This document shows, in pieces, positions 1 to 12,296 of a stretch of DNA of 64,000 nucleotides. The notes under the pieces were generated by a model. The model saw only the letters and a list, made by a program, of their open reading frames with translations. It was not told the origin of the DNA and made no database searches. A program made the translations under genes and the position numbers. The stretch's first letter is position 1; the number at the start of each line of letters is the position of its first letter. Location of the stretch: assembly GCF_032062135.1 (NCBI RefSeq), contig NC_092859.1, forward strand, positions 124,431,806 to 124,495,805. Reading direction: 5' to 3'. This DNA comes from Pyxicephalus adspersus. Its lineage: Eukaryota > Chordata > Amphibia > Anura > Pyxicephalidae.

Positions 1-2003
1 ATAAAAATATGGCAAGTTACATTACTGACATATTTTGGAAAGGTGCAGACATTACAGTGAGCAAGTCAGCCATTGAAGTCTAAATCCTGTCCTACATACT
101 TCTTTTTGGTTGGTTATGGGAAAGAAGGGATATTACAGCCCTGAAATCTTATTTTTAAATGGTTTATTAGTGGTAGCTCTCCCTGCCTCATTGTGTGGTT
201 CATCCATCACCCCATACTAGCAAGCTGGCAAAAAGAACCACGGTGTACAGTGGGGTAGCAGTTATTCATATACCTTATGTGCTGAATACCTGCAGCAAAT
301 GTAGTGCATCTACTTTGATAAGTCATAGTTCAAATTCGTTTTATCCATTTTTAAGATTATTATTCAATTATTATTCAATTTGAACAGTTTGTATGTATCA
401 TTTCCAGGTCTATTTGATCTTCTTTTATCAGTAATTAGACATAATGTTTTACGGACCAGCTTCCTCCAAAGACTATCTGTACTAAATTCATTGTGGCGTA
501 TAATTGAGTCAGCTGTTAGCTTTGATTGACTTCACTGTCTGGGTATAAAGATTAACAATGGCTTCTGTGTTGATGTTTACAAAGTCATTTTGGGGTAGGC
601 TTTAACAGTAATGACCAGGAATGATGAAGTTAACAGTAGTAATTTCTACAGCTTTAGTGATCAGACTCAACAGTGACATAAGGCCAAATGTTAGGTGAAA
701 TGAATTAGGCTTATTTAATAAGGTGATGCAAAGTGCTCTGGTAATGATCAAAGTATATTTACCTAGAGATGCTAGACTTCACAAAAGGGATCTGGTTTCA
801 CTTTACATTACAAAGTATATTTCTGCTAATCGATGAGAAAAAAACAAAATTAACAGTGATTAATGTAATTCTTAACTATTAAACATGAAATTGTAAAGGA
901 GTGGAATACTTTCTATAGGCTTTATATAGTTTGTTAAATTGGGGTCCAGTGTAATTAGCATAAATCCCATATTTATTAGGAAAACACATTTTTAGCAGAC
1001 TTTTCAGTTTTAGTGTTTTCATTCTGGGTGAAGCTGATGTGGATCTTAGTATTAAACTTCCTGAAATTTTCAAGTAAAAGGGTCTACCAACTGTGTTCAT
1101 TGCATCCATTGTGTTTATGATTTAATGCATTTCTCTGCTTTTCCTCGATTTTTGAAAGTGTGTTTATCTAACAAAAAATAAATGGAACACTGTAAGTAAC
1201 CTGGTACAAAGTAACCTAAGTATATTTCTGGGGATGCTTTAAGTTTGCCCAAACTTCTTAGGATTTTCATGGAAAGTCGTATTTGTTGGTCACTGTTGGT
1301 ATGGTTGCATAGAAGTGAACTTTTAGACTTTTTTTTATCAGTCTTAGAAAGCCATGGCAGGCTGCAGATACAGATGGTTAGAATAGTTTAAATATGTCTA
1401 GGATTACTTTTAATCCACCCAGTACTGCTATTTTAGTTTTGATAGCTGTTGGAAAAGTAAACTTTAATAAGAACTCTTTAAGCTTCTGTGTTGATAAAAG
1501 TTGATATAAACTGTGTTGAAGGTAAAGCATTAAGTGTCTATTACTAAATAGAGTGGCAGATACCATCTTGGTATTGTCAGAAAAATATTAAGGGGCAGGC
1601 ACTGTAAATGGTTATTTGAGAGAAGCATTGCATATAATGCCAAGATTTCATAGATAGATTCTTGGCAGAATGAGGATCACAAATTGACGCAGGATGTTTG
1701 TTAATTGGGTAACCATTACCATTGTGTTGAAATTGATTCATTCTTTCTTTACATATAATGGTAAATACAATCATTACGCTGATCAAATATCAAACAAGTA
1801 GATTGAAGAGCAAAGAGTGCATTGAATATTTGTATTTAATTGCAGGGGTTGATTTAAATCAATTGGATTTAACAATGAGAAAAAAAGCAAAGTGTATGTC
1901 CAGCATGAAAATATATTGATCTCCTGTGAAATTTCATCATGCTATTTGGAAACTATCTTTACATTCATTGTTTGCTTACTTGTATTGTATATTTTCTTTG
2001 CAG
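1..2003 (+). other. LRRC49: LRRC49 intron, upstream part
   Basis: This stretch precedes the first recognisable LRRC49 exon and ends in a pyrimidine-rich tract plus CAG acceptor at 2001-2003. I found no conserved coding segment on either strand and no repeat I can name. The short open frames have no family features. Confidence 0.6.
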
Positions 2004-2151
2004 AATCAAAGATATTTCGTGCCTTGCTGACTCAACATCGCTTTCAGAAATCACACTTGATGGCAACCCTATAGCTCAAGAGTCATGGTACAGGCAAACC
2101 ATTCTGGGACATATGCTGCAGCTGAGACAGCTGGACATGAAGAGAATCACG
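2004..2151 (+). CDS. LRRC49: LRRC49 exon: last leucine-rich repeat and LRR cap
   Basis: The exon follows the acceptor ttctttgcag and ends at donor ACG|gtaaag. It starts with one base that completes an upstream codon, then reads IKDISCLADST..., with the LRR-cap motif ITLDGNPIAQESWY and the end LRQLDMKRIT. The 'LDGNP' plus capped end is typical of ciliary/axonemal LRR proteins, and this exact context matches vertebrate LRRC49 as I know it. The protein is a non-catalytic subunit (PGs4) of the TTLL1 tubulin polyglutamylase complex, with TPGS1, TPGS2 and NICN1. The donor is phase 0 and fits the next exon. Upstream LRR exons are outside the window. Confidence 0.88.
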
Positions 2152-2724
2152 GTAAAGAGGCATTGTGGCTGTTTTAAATGAAAAGTATACTTTAATACCT
2201 ACCTGTTCTACTAGGCGTGTCCCCCATCAAACGGAGATGCGGCCACCAGCTGAATTTTTAGCATCTGACAGTCGTGGGTGTGTTGGATTTTTGCATCCTT
2301 CACTACACCCAAAAGCCACTACATCACTGATATGTTTTTTTTAAACATTAATGGAACATGAACAGATTAATAAAAAGCTGCAAAAGCACTAGTTGTGTAT
2401 TGCCAAGCTGCTTCACTAAAGCATTATTGATACAAAGTTGTTTCCTGTAGTGCTGGCATAGTAAAAAGTTGTTTATGAGAAAAGCTTTCCTTTTTAAATG
2501 CAATGACACCTTGTAAATAAAAGAGAATTATATTTCCTGCATGTTTTAACCGAATCACTCTAATGACAGATCACGTGTAATCCACAATAGTCCTAAAGCA
2601 AAGCTGTACTGAGAGGAATGGCATAGCCACCCTGCTTCTGATAATGATTCTTTCCTGGGTGACTGACTTTTAAACTGTCTTTCCAAGTTACTGGTAGGTC
2701 ATAGTCTGCATAGTTACATTGGGG

Positions 2725-2942
2725 CTGCTTTATTAAAGCTCTTCAAGGCTGGGGAGGATACAATTTCATCAGTGAAGCTGGGTGATCTAGTAAACCTGGA
2801 ATGGATTTCTTAAGTCGTTTGCAATTTTTAGCAAATGTTTCCAATTCTGGACCAGATCCATTCCAGGTTTGCTTGATCACCCAGCTTCACCGATAAAGTG
2901 TTTCCTCTACAGCCTTGGAGAGCTTTAATAAATCAGGCCCAA
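2725..2942. repeat. Foldback MITE, copy 1
   Basis: The two halves are imperfect inverted repeats. The left reads 'tttattaaagctcttcaagg' and then 'gctgggtgatctagtaaacctgg'. The right reads 'ccaggtttgcttgatcaccc', then 'agctttaataaatcaggccc'. The same arrangement recurs at 7508-7716, 19971-20195 and 54050-54262, with a half copy near 24715-24835. It has no coding capacity; a non-autonomous DNA transposon is likely, superfamily unknown. Confidence 0.75.
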
Positions 2943-3849
2943 TGGATCAATGACTCAGTACTGACTATCAATATTGCAGCCATCAAACTAGCAAATACTG
3001 GGGGGATTACTGTGAAAAAATGGCAAATGTAGCAAAATCACAAAAATGTATCAACACATCTATGGTAAGTTAAATTAAGATGCAGCAGGACAGTGTGTCA
3101 AAATGCATGCAGTCAAATATTAGAGATCTCTATGCTACTCGACACTGGGTATAATCTGAAGGACAGTCTGTTATTGAAGTCTGTTTATTTGTTTTGTTAT
3201 GATATTACTCCTGACTTTCCCTGGTTATAGCAATGAATTTAAAATTATTCCAATTTATTGTGTATATCTCCTGCTTTTCCTGTTTATAGCTCATTCATTG
3301 CAGCTCACTTGTCCTGGCCCCTCGTCTACTTTTGGATCTGCCCGTTTTCTATCCTTTAAAGCAGAATTTACTAGTTCAGTAGTATTTATCTGAAAGTAAA
3401 CAAAATATAGTGCTGTATAGAAAGCTCTCTAGTCACTCAAATGGGTTCCTATCTATTTCTTTACAAATTCTTCTCTTTCTTAAGATGACAGTACTCATAC
3501 ACTAGTCTTCCACATCCTTGGCTTGGAACAGGGGTAGAATCCTTTTAAGCAATTTGCACAGATTGCATTTGCCCCTTTGTGTTTTGTGGGGCCACGTATT
3601 ACCTCTCATGCACAGGACTGGACAGTTACAACAACAGAGCATACTAGTTAGGAAGTAAGCGCTTTGATCATTCCTAAATGGCTTCAGTAAGTGGCAGGGT
3701 GGTGCAGCCTTCAGTGTTCCTTGGGGTAAGGAGGTCTTCATGGGCATTGCAGCAAGCGTTTGCTATGCAATTCAGGGTTGTTTTGCGATCTACTCTTTAT
3801 ATGGATTGTAATCCATCGATTAATTTACTTCAAGTTGCCATAGTGAATC

Positions 3850-4200
3850 TAATAATTTTTATTTGCAAAGCACCAACATATTACCCAGCACTGTTCAATA
3901 AATAGGGTCTACAAATGACAAACCTGTGTACATAAAAATACAAACTGACACCATAGAAAACCCTGCCAGCTTACAATCAATGAGGGATGGTGAAAGGCCT
4001 AGTACACAGTAGGTAGGAGAAATAGAACTGTGGCTAATTAGTGATATTTAGAAGAGAGAGGAAGATGGGTAGGCGAGGTTAAAGAGGTGGGTTTTGAGGA
4101 GCGTCATATGTAGGAGCATGCCTGATTGAATATGAATTTCAGAAAGTAAAAGTAGCTCTAGAAAAGTATTCGAGCTGTGTGTTGGAAGGGGAAATCCTCA
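3850..4200 (-). repeat. Degraded copy of a dispersed repeat (family also at 36203-36488)
   Basis: It begins 'tttttatttgcaaagcaccaacatattacccagcactgttcaataaatagggtctacaaatgac', which is a diverged match to the 'cgccaacatatttcgcagtgctgtacattaaataggggttgcaaatgac' start of the copy at 36203. A shared 'gtaggcgaggtt...ggtgggttttgaggagcg' tail also resembles that copy. The reverse complement gives the 'gcgctgcgtaatatgttggcgctatataaat' 3' end seen on SINE/LINE tails elsewhere in the window. Confidence 0.5.
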
Positions 4201-5540
4201 GTAAGTCAAAAAATTTTGTTTAAGTGCATACAGATATACATTAATTGTGTTTTATATATATTAAATAATATAATTTTAACAGGGAACACAAGGTAATCTG
4301 AATGTTGCTGGCAGTGCTGGTCAGTGATATGCTGAGTTTTTATTCTCCAGCATTCCAAATGTTTCCTGCAGTTAGGTTTATTGCCTTCCTCTCAAAACTG
4401 ACCTTAGACTGTAATAATAACAATTATCCTTAACCCCAAACTATTATTTTTTTTTCTTCTGCTTTATTTAGTATTAATATTGTGCTACTATTTACAGCAT
4501 TTATTCAGTTGAAATGACCAGACCTCTGGAATGTGTATTTTTACTTTTTAAAATTAGTTTTAATTCTTTGTTTGTATGTGACAATACGTTACCTTACTTT
4601 CCTAATACAATTGCATGTTCTGGGTCTGGTTGTCTTGTTGATGTGTACATCTGTAAGACAAACACTGGGTGGCAGAAGTGAGCTAAGATAGGATTGACAT
4701 GACTGCTGAGTCAGGCAAAAGATGAGCTGATTCTGAAAGATCCAGAATGTAGAAGAATGTGTTAAGGAAGAAATAATACACTACAGAAGACACATCTGTA
4801 TACAGGAACATTACAGTATTATATAAGTACTAATATAGAGAAATCAGTGCAGCAAAAATATATGAAAAACCAAGGTTCACTAGAAAGATTTTATAGAAGT
4901 CTGAGATAAAACTGAAGACATCAAATAAAATAACTATATAAATATATTTCTATTCAATTACTACACTGAATTATCAATGACTACACTCTGATTTACTATA
5001 CTAAATATTCCTAATACTGCTACATATAGAGGCAAATAAAATATCCATATACTAAAAAAAATGCTGCACCTATGATAACTTTTATTTAAAAATACCCTTA
5101 AACTGCATCTTTAATACTGATCTCACTACTCTCCATGAGCAATAACATATTCAGGAGGCTATACCCCCCTGTATGACATATAGACTATAGACCCTTCAGT
5201 TCTCCAATGTTGTCCTAATGTAGCAAACTATATCCAACAAATGTTACAGTATTAGTTTATAACAGATTTTAAACTAGAAATCATATGGAATAGGTGGAAT
5301 AAGTTAACCACATGGCACAACTGCTATATATATGATAACTCTGGACTTGTCGTGTTTTGTAACAAGTTTAAATGATTTAATATTCCTGTGATCTTTCAAA
5401 TTTAAACATTCATTCATCTCATTGTGGGGAGCAATAATGTTCAAATATGATAATAGATGGTTGGTATCAGAAAGCTGCAGTTGGCCCCCATGCCACAGTA
5501 TTTATTCGTAGTAGGATTACGACCCATCTGCTCCACCTGA

Positions 5541-5905
5541 TCAGTGTTTCTCAACTAGCTTTCCATGGAATCCTAGGGCTCCTCCAGAGATTTCCAGGGC
5601 AGCGGCCGCCAACGGCGGGTTGTGTTATTGTGGCGTTTCTTCCCCTTTTAATAACACTCGGCTTCATGTGCGGATCGGAGCCAGTAAATTTAGTGGTCCA
5701 CTGGTCTGAACTAAAAGGTTGGCGACCACTGTTCTAGGGGGTTCCTTGAGCAATGCGCAATTGGTGCCTCTCAGGTCTAGTTTAAATGGCACCCACTATA
5801 TTGATGTCCTGTGAGCTGTGGATATAGTAATTAAAGCAGGGGTTCTCTAAAAACCTAAAAGTTATTTCAAAGGTTTCCCATGTTAAAAAAGTGGAGAAAT
5901 GCATT
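5541..5905. repeat. hAT-like non-autonomous repeat carrying a second, GC-rich repeat
   Basis: The left end 'cagtgtttctcaactagctt' and the phrase 'ggttccttgagcaatg' match the family at 15455-15665. Within it, about 5595-5735 is a GC-rich segment ending 'ggttggcgaccactgttcta', which belongs to the separate family seen at 10986-11315, 44890-45172 and 46585-46845. The order suggests the GC-rich piece inserted into the first repeat. Superfamily assignment rests only on the 'cagtgtttctcaac'-like ends. Confidence 0.45.
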
Positions 5906-7159
5906 GGATAATAGGAATGATTATTCTGGGCTGGCCGATAATTTATCTGTTTGCCAGTGTGTGATCACATTTAGGCAGCAGTAGAACCCCTGGTGAAAGA
6001 CATTTATTAGTCCCTCAATAAAGAAAAGTAAGCAAAATTCCAATTTTTCAGTTTATAAACGTTTTGTCTAGTCTCTAAATTATTTGCTTTGGTATTTCAA
6101 AAGCACTTTTTTCAAAGCCTTTTTTTTGCCATTTTGGCTTGTATGATCAGGGATGTGGCCAGGATTCCGCTCTTTGTTCCCAAGAAGTTGGGTGGTATGA
6201 TAATGTTACATGGATTAAGACCTTTTGTGCTTAAAGCAAACTTCTAGAAAGATAGACATCTGTAGCATAAACAAATTGGTTTAGAATTTCTACATATCTG
6301 TTCAGAGTTGGAGCTAACAGGCACACCTTTCACCATGTAGAACAGAAAGGTGAGATATAGATTGTATATACTATACATTTTTCCTATATAATCTCAGAGT
6401 TAACAAGTGGTAGGATTTCATCCATAAACACTGCATGGCAAGAAGTTTAGCTAATACAGCCTGACCCTACTGAAGTGTAAATGCAGACAATTTTACTTGG
6501 GAAGGGGGTTAACCTCTTTCAGGTTATATTTGCCATCTGTATATTACCCTACATATATTTAGCCTGCTATGGAGATTTTCTAGGACCTTCTGTTGTAATG
6601 TGCAACAGGAAATCAGAATAAACATATATATATTTTTTCCCCAGGGAAAAATATATATATAAATCTTCCCTGCAGTAGCAACATAAGCTGTTCAAAAGGG
6701 CTAACCATTGCTTACATTATCACAAACTTCAAAGAAATGTTTTGCCTTTACATAAATTTTATCCAACAGCTAAAGTTTCCATGTCATCCCATTGAAATAT
6801 TTGGAATCTGTATGGAACATAAGAAGGCCATTTATCAGTCAGTCACTAAAACGAAGGCTGACTTTTATTTTTTTTTTTTTTTTTTTTTTTTGAGTAGAGA
6901 GCCCTACCTGCTCCATCAAAAGCTTTTTACATGGATGTCCATGTTGATGATGGATATAAAACAAATGCCTTTACATTGTGTACATAGGAAACTATTGCAT
7001 GCTTTCAATCAAACCGGCAGTCACCTCTACTAGGAAGTATCAGTTCACTGAACTTCTGTATGAAGTGTTTTTATAGCAAACACATAATTTTTGAGTGATA
7101 TTTCATTTTTACAATGATAAAAAAATTAAAAAAAAAAAGTGTGTTTTTTTTTTTTTTAG

Positions 7160-7243
7160 GAAGAAGAAAGACGTACTGCATCTGTTCTGGTAAGAAAAGA
7201 GGAAGAGCGGAAGCGTGAAAGCCACAAGCAAGCCTTACTGAAG
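7160..7243 (+). CDS. LRRC49: LRRC49 exon: charged coiled-coil start
   Basis: The acceptor is a T tract plus AG (7158-7159) and the donor is AAG|gtaaac. The 28 codons read EEERRTASVLVRKEEERKRE then SHKQALLK. This is an extremely charged helix that continues directly from KRIT of the previous exon, at the place where LRRC49 changes from the LRR domain to a helical region. Both boundaries are phase 0. Confidence 0.88.
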
Positions 7244-7507
7244 GTAAACCCTGTCGGTGAAGAATTTCAGGGCAAATTTAAAATTTCACTCATCAGGTGT
7301 TGTCATTTCAGCCCACCTGTAAACTGTTATGATGAACCAAAAAAAAGGAAATAGATACTGTATCTGTAAATAATGAAAGTGTTGGAAAGCTTGAGTGAGC
7401 ACCGTGATAATATTTGCTTTAGAAATTTACATAGTCTTTGCATATATCTGAAAACAGTACAAGAAGGTAGATATTTAAATGTGTTGAACATACATCAGTT
7501 GAACACA

Positions 7508-7716
7508 TTGGGCCTGATTTATTAAAGTTCTCCAAAACTAAAAGAGGTAGACTATTATGAGAAACCTGGAATAATGTTCCTAAAAATAATTTCCTGTTAA
7601 TATGCAAATGTCCTCAATCATGGGCCAAAACCAAAGCAGGTTTGCTGGATCACCCAGGTTTCTCCTATGATAGCATATCTTCTTCAATTTTGCAGATCAT
7701 TAATAAGTTGGTCCCA
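7508..7716. repeat. Foldback MITE, copy 2
   Basis: Starts 'tgggcctgatttattaaagt' and ends '...cattaataagttggtccca', with an inner 'gcaggtttgctggatcaccc' half. It belongs to the family of copy 1 (2725-2942) but its left half is more eroded. Confidence 0.7.
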
Positions 7717-7751
7717 CTGAATGTTTTTTTTCTTTATAGCAAACTTATTTG

Positions 7752-8106
7752 GGCAGCACGGTGGCTCAGGGGTTAGCACTCCGGCCTTTGCAGCGCTAGG
7801 TCCCAGGTTCGATCCCCAGCCAGGACATTATCTGCATGGAGTTTGCAGGTTCTCCCCGTGTCTGCGTGGGTTTCCTCCGGGTACTCCGGTTTCCTCCCAC
7901 ATCCCAAAAACATGCAGTTAGGTTAACTGGCTTCTCCCTAACAATTGACCTTAGACTATAATAATCACATATGACTATGGTAGGGAAATTAGATTGTGAG
8001 CTCCTTTGAGGGACAGTTAGTGACACGACTATGGACTATGTACAGCGCTGCGTAATATGATGGCGCTATATAAATACTGTATAATAATAATAATAATAAT
8101 AATAAT
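7752..8106 (+). repeat. tRNA-derived SINE, near full length
   Basis: The head 'ggcagcacggtggctcaggg' carries an RNA polymerase III B-box-like sequence, ggttcgatccc, at 7806-7816. The body includes the widely conserved 'ctccccgtgtctgcgtgggt' and 'ttcctcccacatccc' stretches. The 3' end 'gtacagcgctgcgtaatatg' and 'tggcgctatataaata' runs into an (ATA)n tail at about 8081-8106. This tail is probably shared with a LINE partner, since it also occurs alone at 9455-9607, 55440-55555 and 60905-60955. The element is in sense orientation within LRRC49. Confidence 0.85.
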
Positions 8107-9454
8107 TTGCATACCTTACGTCAACTGTTGTTTTGCTGCAACTAGAAGAAGCAAGGGATGGTATTGACTGTGTGACTCACTAAGCAAACCCATCCATCTA
8201 GCTTGTTTTATAGGTAAATCTTTTGTTTATCTATGTTTATAAAGTAGAAAATGATGAAAAGCTCTTGTAAGGAGCACATATGGCATTAATTGTTACTAAT
8301 TCAGGCAAGTTTGGCTCCATTTACTAAACTGCATGTTTGTCTTGAGAAATCAATTAAACCAGTTAAATACTTCCTGCGGTTTTCTATATAAATTGTGGAA
8401 AGCTGTGCAGATAATTTTTATAAGAAAGTTGGATTTTTCTTTATCTATGACTCCTAGTTTGAGACTCTCCACACTGTAATATTACAATCTTGAGTCTCAT
8501 TTGTAGAGTCGTTTTTTGCAGACATTTTTGATACATAGAGTATATAGGTAAATTTTAATCTGTGCTCAGCTTGTCACATAGGAAAGTGACATAGGGCTGA
8601 TGTATAGAAAATGAATCAACAAAAGCAACACTGGAGCTGTTGCTCAAGGGCACCAATCACATTTTTTACTGCATAGTAAAGATTGATTTTGATTGGTTGG
8701 AAGCAATAACTATTCTTTTACAGCATTGCTGACATACCTAGATGTTAAGCTCTATTATTCATGAGTGTTGATTCATTTTATTTTAAATAATATAGTGTTG
8801 TGGAGACTTTACCAAAAGGTTGCAGACATGAACTGAACAGTACTATGCAGACCTTTCCATTGCAACAACTTTCTTACACTATATTCTTTTTCCTTAAAGA
8901 GATTCTTCTGCCAGAGCAAACCTGAAACACCATCAAAAACTTGCAGCAGTAAAACAAGGATTATAGTTACAGTATTCTTTTCTTGCTCTTGGTTACTTAC
9001 TGAAGTTTTGGGAGGGTTTGCCCCCTATCCTTCTGGCCGATTGCTGCTCACCTTCCATTCCTCATCCCTTTTTCTATGGTTCTCGTCATAGCCTACTACT
9101 GAATCAGCGTGCAATAGCATGTACACAGCAGCCAATGTTTTGTCAGACTGACAGAACCTATCCGAGTTCTGAATAATGAGTGCAATTGCTGTTGGTTGAG
9201 CTAGCTGTTGAAAGCATGCATACATTATGGGCTTCTACTTCTGCACTACCGCTGACAGCTTTGACATCATAAGGAGAGGACATAGAAGTTAATTTACATT
9301 TGCTTACCTGGGTGAGCAATGTTAACAAAGACTGTTCCCCTCTCCTTCCTAATTTAGGATTTGTCATACACAGCAGTCAACAACAGCCACTGCTGTTTCT
9401 GCACTTTCAGTTTTTTCACTCCACTGACCTAGAAAAATAACTTTTTGTTAAAAT

Positions 9455-9607
9455 GCAAGATTGTACGTTCTTTGGAGCAGGGTTCTCTCCTCCTGTGTCT
9501 CTGTCTGTATCTGTCTGTCATTTACAACCCCTATTTAATGTACAGCACTGCATAATAGGTTGGCGCTATATAAATCCTGTTTATTAAAAATAATAACAAT
9601 AATAATG
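9455..9607 (+). repeat. SINE/LINE 3'-end fragment
   Basis: Contains 'aatgtacagcactgcataat' and 'ttggcgctatataaatcctg', then an A/T-rich (AAT)-like tail to about 9607. The tRNA-like head is absent, so this is either a 5'-truncated SINE or the 3' end of the LINE that shares the tail. Confidence 0.65.
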
Positions 9608-10985
9608 TTTAACTTTTTGCCATAATTTCACACAATTATCTGGTCTTTGCAGTGCCTTTTCCCCTTCCTAGTTATGTGTGGACATTACCACTGTCAAAAA
9701 TGGTCACATGATCCATTTAGGGTCTATGAAGGACCTGTAGTATTAAAGGGGGAGGTATGTCACAAAATGAGGGTGCAAGTGAATTTATTTATTTTTATTT
9801 TAAAGAAAGTTAGCTTCTGTCAAAGTACAACAATAAAAATTATATTCGCAATATTTAAATAAATCACACAGTATAGTTGCTTGGTATTCACAAAGAAAAC
9901 TGTTAAAGAACAAAAAGACCTGATAAAAAAAGATTTCAAAGGACTTGAGGGAAGTTTTGAAGCTTACAGTCCATTGTAAGGAACACAAGTGGAAAATAAA
10001 ATCCAGCATATTTGTGATTATTCTTGTTTAACAGATAAGTAGTACAATCTTTGTGTAGGTGTTAAACAACTCTTGGGTATCAGCTGGGGATCTACAGAGA
10101 GACAAGAGCAACGTTTGCAGAAGCTTACAACAAGGGAAACTATTGTATTAAAAAAAAAAACACTACTGAAACATTGGTCAATAAAAATAGTTGATACACA
10201 CAGAAAAAAAAGTAAGATAAAACAAAACATAACATACTATAAGCACAACTGTGAGGAACAATGAGGCAATTAATTATGGGGGAGGGTTATTTTCAGGCCT
10301 AGATAATTCATTATTGAGGAACTAACTAACAAAGCTGTATCAAGAAACTCTGACTTGACAATAATCCAAAGCACAGAAGTAATAACTGTATTGATTAAAA
10401 GAAAAAAGAAAAGAGGCTTTTTAAGTTATAAAGCCGCAATATTTATATTAGGAGTGGAGTAATTTTTTTTCTGTGCCTTGTCTTAGTTAATGCATTAAAA
10501 AATGTATTTAGTGTTTTCAATTAGAAAGACCTAAGATAAACATAAATGCATCCGTTTTGCTTCTGATCGATTCTTCACAAATACAAAAAAGTTTCTTTTG
10601 TTAAACTTACTAGGTTTTAAATATAGGTTTCATATACAAGAGCATTTTAAATATTGGTGACCTTACAGTGAATATTAAAAATGTAAACACCCTGGTTAAA
10701 ATGCCAGGTTCCAGTGAACTATGGCAAAGGCCATGGTTCACAGAGGGCTTGCAAGGCATTAAAGGGATCTCATGGTTGAAAGTTTTCAGTCAGGAGAAGG
10801 GTAAGAAAAAATGTGCACAGCATTTGATATAGCATGGAAGACAGTCGTCAAGAAAAGGAGAAAATATTGGACAACAGTGACGCTGCAAAAACTGGACTGG
10901 GAATGGGCTAGGAATTTTTGGCAGGTACTGATTTGTGTACTACATGTGACAACAAATTCCTGTATTCTCCATATGACTGGACTAT

Positions 10986-11315
10986 AGGGTAGAGCAGAGA
11001 TCCCCAACCCCTGGTCTGGCTGTCTGACAGATGGGCCATGGCTCTGCCCGGTGTACCCACCAGCGGAAAAGAAGGACCCGGCTTTGGGAGGGGGGGGTGG
11101 TGGCCAGAGCTGCTGTGGACCACATCTGGAGACATCGCAGGCTCAGGGCAGTAGGCGGGTTGTGTCTCTGAACACAACCCACCCACCCACTCTGAGAGTG
11201 GGCGGGTTGTGGCATCATGACAATACTCCCCTTCTTCCCCTTTGACACCGTGCATGCGTGGCCCAGGGTCCCTGCATTTAGTGGTTCGCAACCTGCAAAA
11301 GGTTAGGGCCCGCTG
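10986..11315. repeat. GC-rich hAT-like non-autonomous repeat
   Basis: A GC-rich island in AT-rich intron starting 'cagagatccccaacccctgg' and closing '...gtggttcgcaacctgcaaaa'. These imperfect inverted ends resemble the 'cagtggttcccaacc' type common in hAT elements. It includes an internal inverted repeat around 'gcgggttgtg...cacaacccacccacc'. Related copies lie at 44890-45172 (opposite orientation), 46585-46845 and within 5541-5905. The long open frames here are compositional and not a gene. Confidence 0.55.
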
Positions 11316-11960
11316 GGGTAGAGTTACAAGATTGATGCCTATTCTTACAAAGAAAAACATCCAGGCCCAGCTAAAATTTGCCAAAAAAATAGATTGTCTC
11401 CCAAAAGCTCCCAAAGTATTTGGGTTGCTTTTCTTCATCTGGAACTGTCAAGGTAGAGAGAATTATGAACAGTTCCAAATATCAGTCAGTTTTGGCCCAA
11501 AACCTTCAGGTCTTTTGTGGAAAGCTAAAGATGAAGAAGAACTTCACCTTAAATACAACAATGACCCCAACCACACATCCAAATTATTAAAACAATGGCT
11601 TCACCAAAAGTAAATGAAAGTTTTGGAATGGCCCAGACATAAAGCCAATAGAAAATATGTGGGGTGTTGTAGTGCTTTTGCAAGAACGAGTGGGCAAATA
11701 TTGCAAAATTTACCTTACTTTTAGACTCCTACCCTAAGAGAGTGAATGCTGTAATTAAATCAAAAAGTACTTCAACAAAGTATTCGTTTAAGGTTGTGTA
11801 CACTTATGTAACCAGCGTATTGAATATTTTTTTTACTTCTAACAGATTTATTTTTTAATTGAATTGTACTTTTTTTTTGTACAGTTTATGGATTACATTT
11901 TTTTTATTTCACAAAAACCTGGCATTTTAACAGGTGTGTACACATTTATATCTACTGTAG
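11316..11960 (+). pseudogene. Decayed Tc1-like transposase remnant
   Basis: Translation gives scattered Tc1 signatures: RVTRLMPILTKKNIQAQLKF at the helix-turn-helix/catalytic junction, NNDPNHTSKLLKQWL (the 'DNDPKHT' second-aspartate motif) and MKVLEWPRHKANRKYVG (degraded from the usual '[16 protein letters not shown]'). The third acidic residue and proline motifs are lost and stop codons interrupt the frame. The tail 'ggttgtgtacacttatgtaa' and an A/T-rich terminal segment with 'aggtgtgtacacatttatat' are typical of Tc1 ends. Confidence 0.7.
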
Positions 11961-12296
11961 GTGTCAAAGAGAGGTGCAATAAAAGCATTTTAGTAGGGAA
12001 TAAAGTGACATAGGGAAGGGATAGAATTTGTGTTAGATTTGAATGTTTTACAGTAGTCCTTGTCTTCTTTGGAGAGACCCACACTTCTAGACCTGGTGAC
12101 CACCTATTCACCAAACTTTGGACTTTTCTGAGACATCTTATAAGAAATCAGCATACTGTTCTAGTAATCTTACTTCAAGTTGGCTAGAACGGTTTGCTCA
12201 TCTGTAGGCAAAATCCCACTGCTTTTTCCTGGTGCTAGCTAGGCCTTTCTCTTGAGATAAGTATATAAAAGATGAAAGCAGACAGAATGAAGTGTA

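Larger units (their letters stand above)
2152..7159 (+). other. LRRC49: LRRC49 intron with dispersed repeats
   Basis: GT at 2152 and AG at 7158-7159 after a long T tract bound this intron. It contains a foldback MITE (2725-2942), a repeat fragment near 3850-4200, a hAT-like patch near 5541-5905 and T homopolymers at about 6868-6892 and 7144-7157. I see no gene in the rest. Confidence 0.75.

Noticed and set aside
1892..2181. Open frame with Met starts across the first exon
   Set aside because: The upstream part translates intron; the acceptor at 2001-2003 explains where homology starts.
7806..7816. True tRNA gene from the B-box-like motif
   Set aside because: The head is followed by the SINE body and tail, and I could not fold a full cloverleaf.
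7721..8026. Open frames over the SINE
   Set aside because: Conserved SINE sequence read as protein; no initiation context or homology.
10908..11438. Long open frames (up to 176 codons) on both strands
   Set aside because: They coincide with a GC-rich repeat with no family motif; the openness follows from composition.
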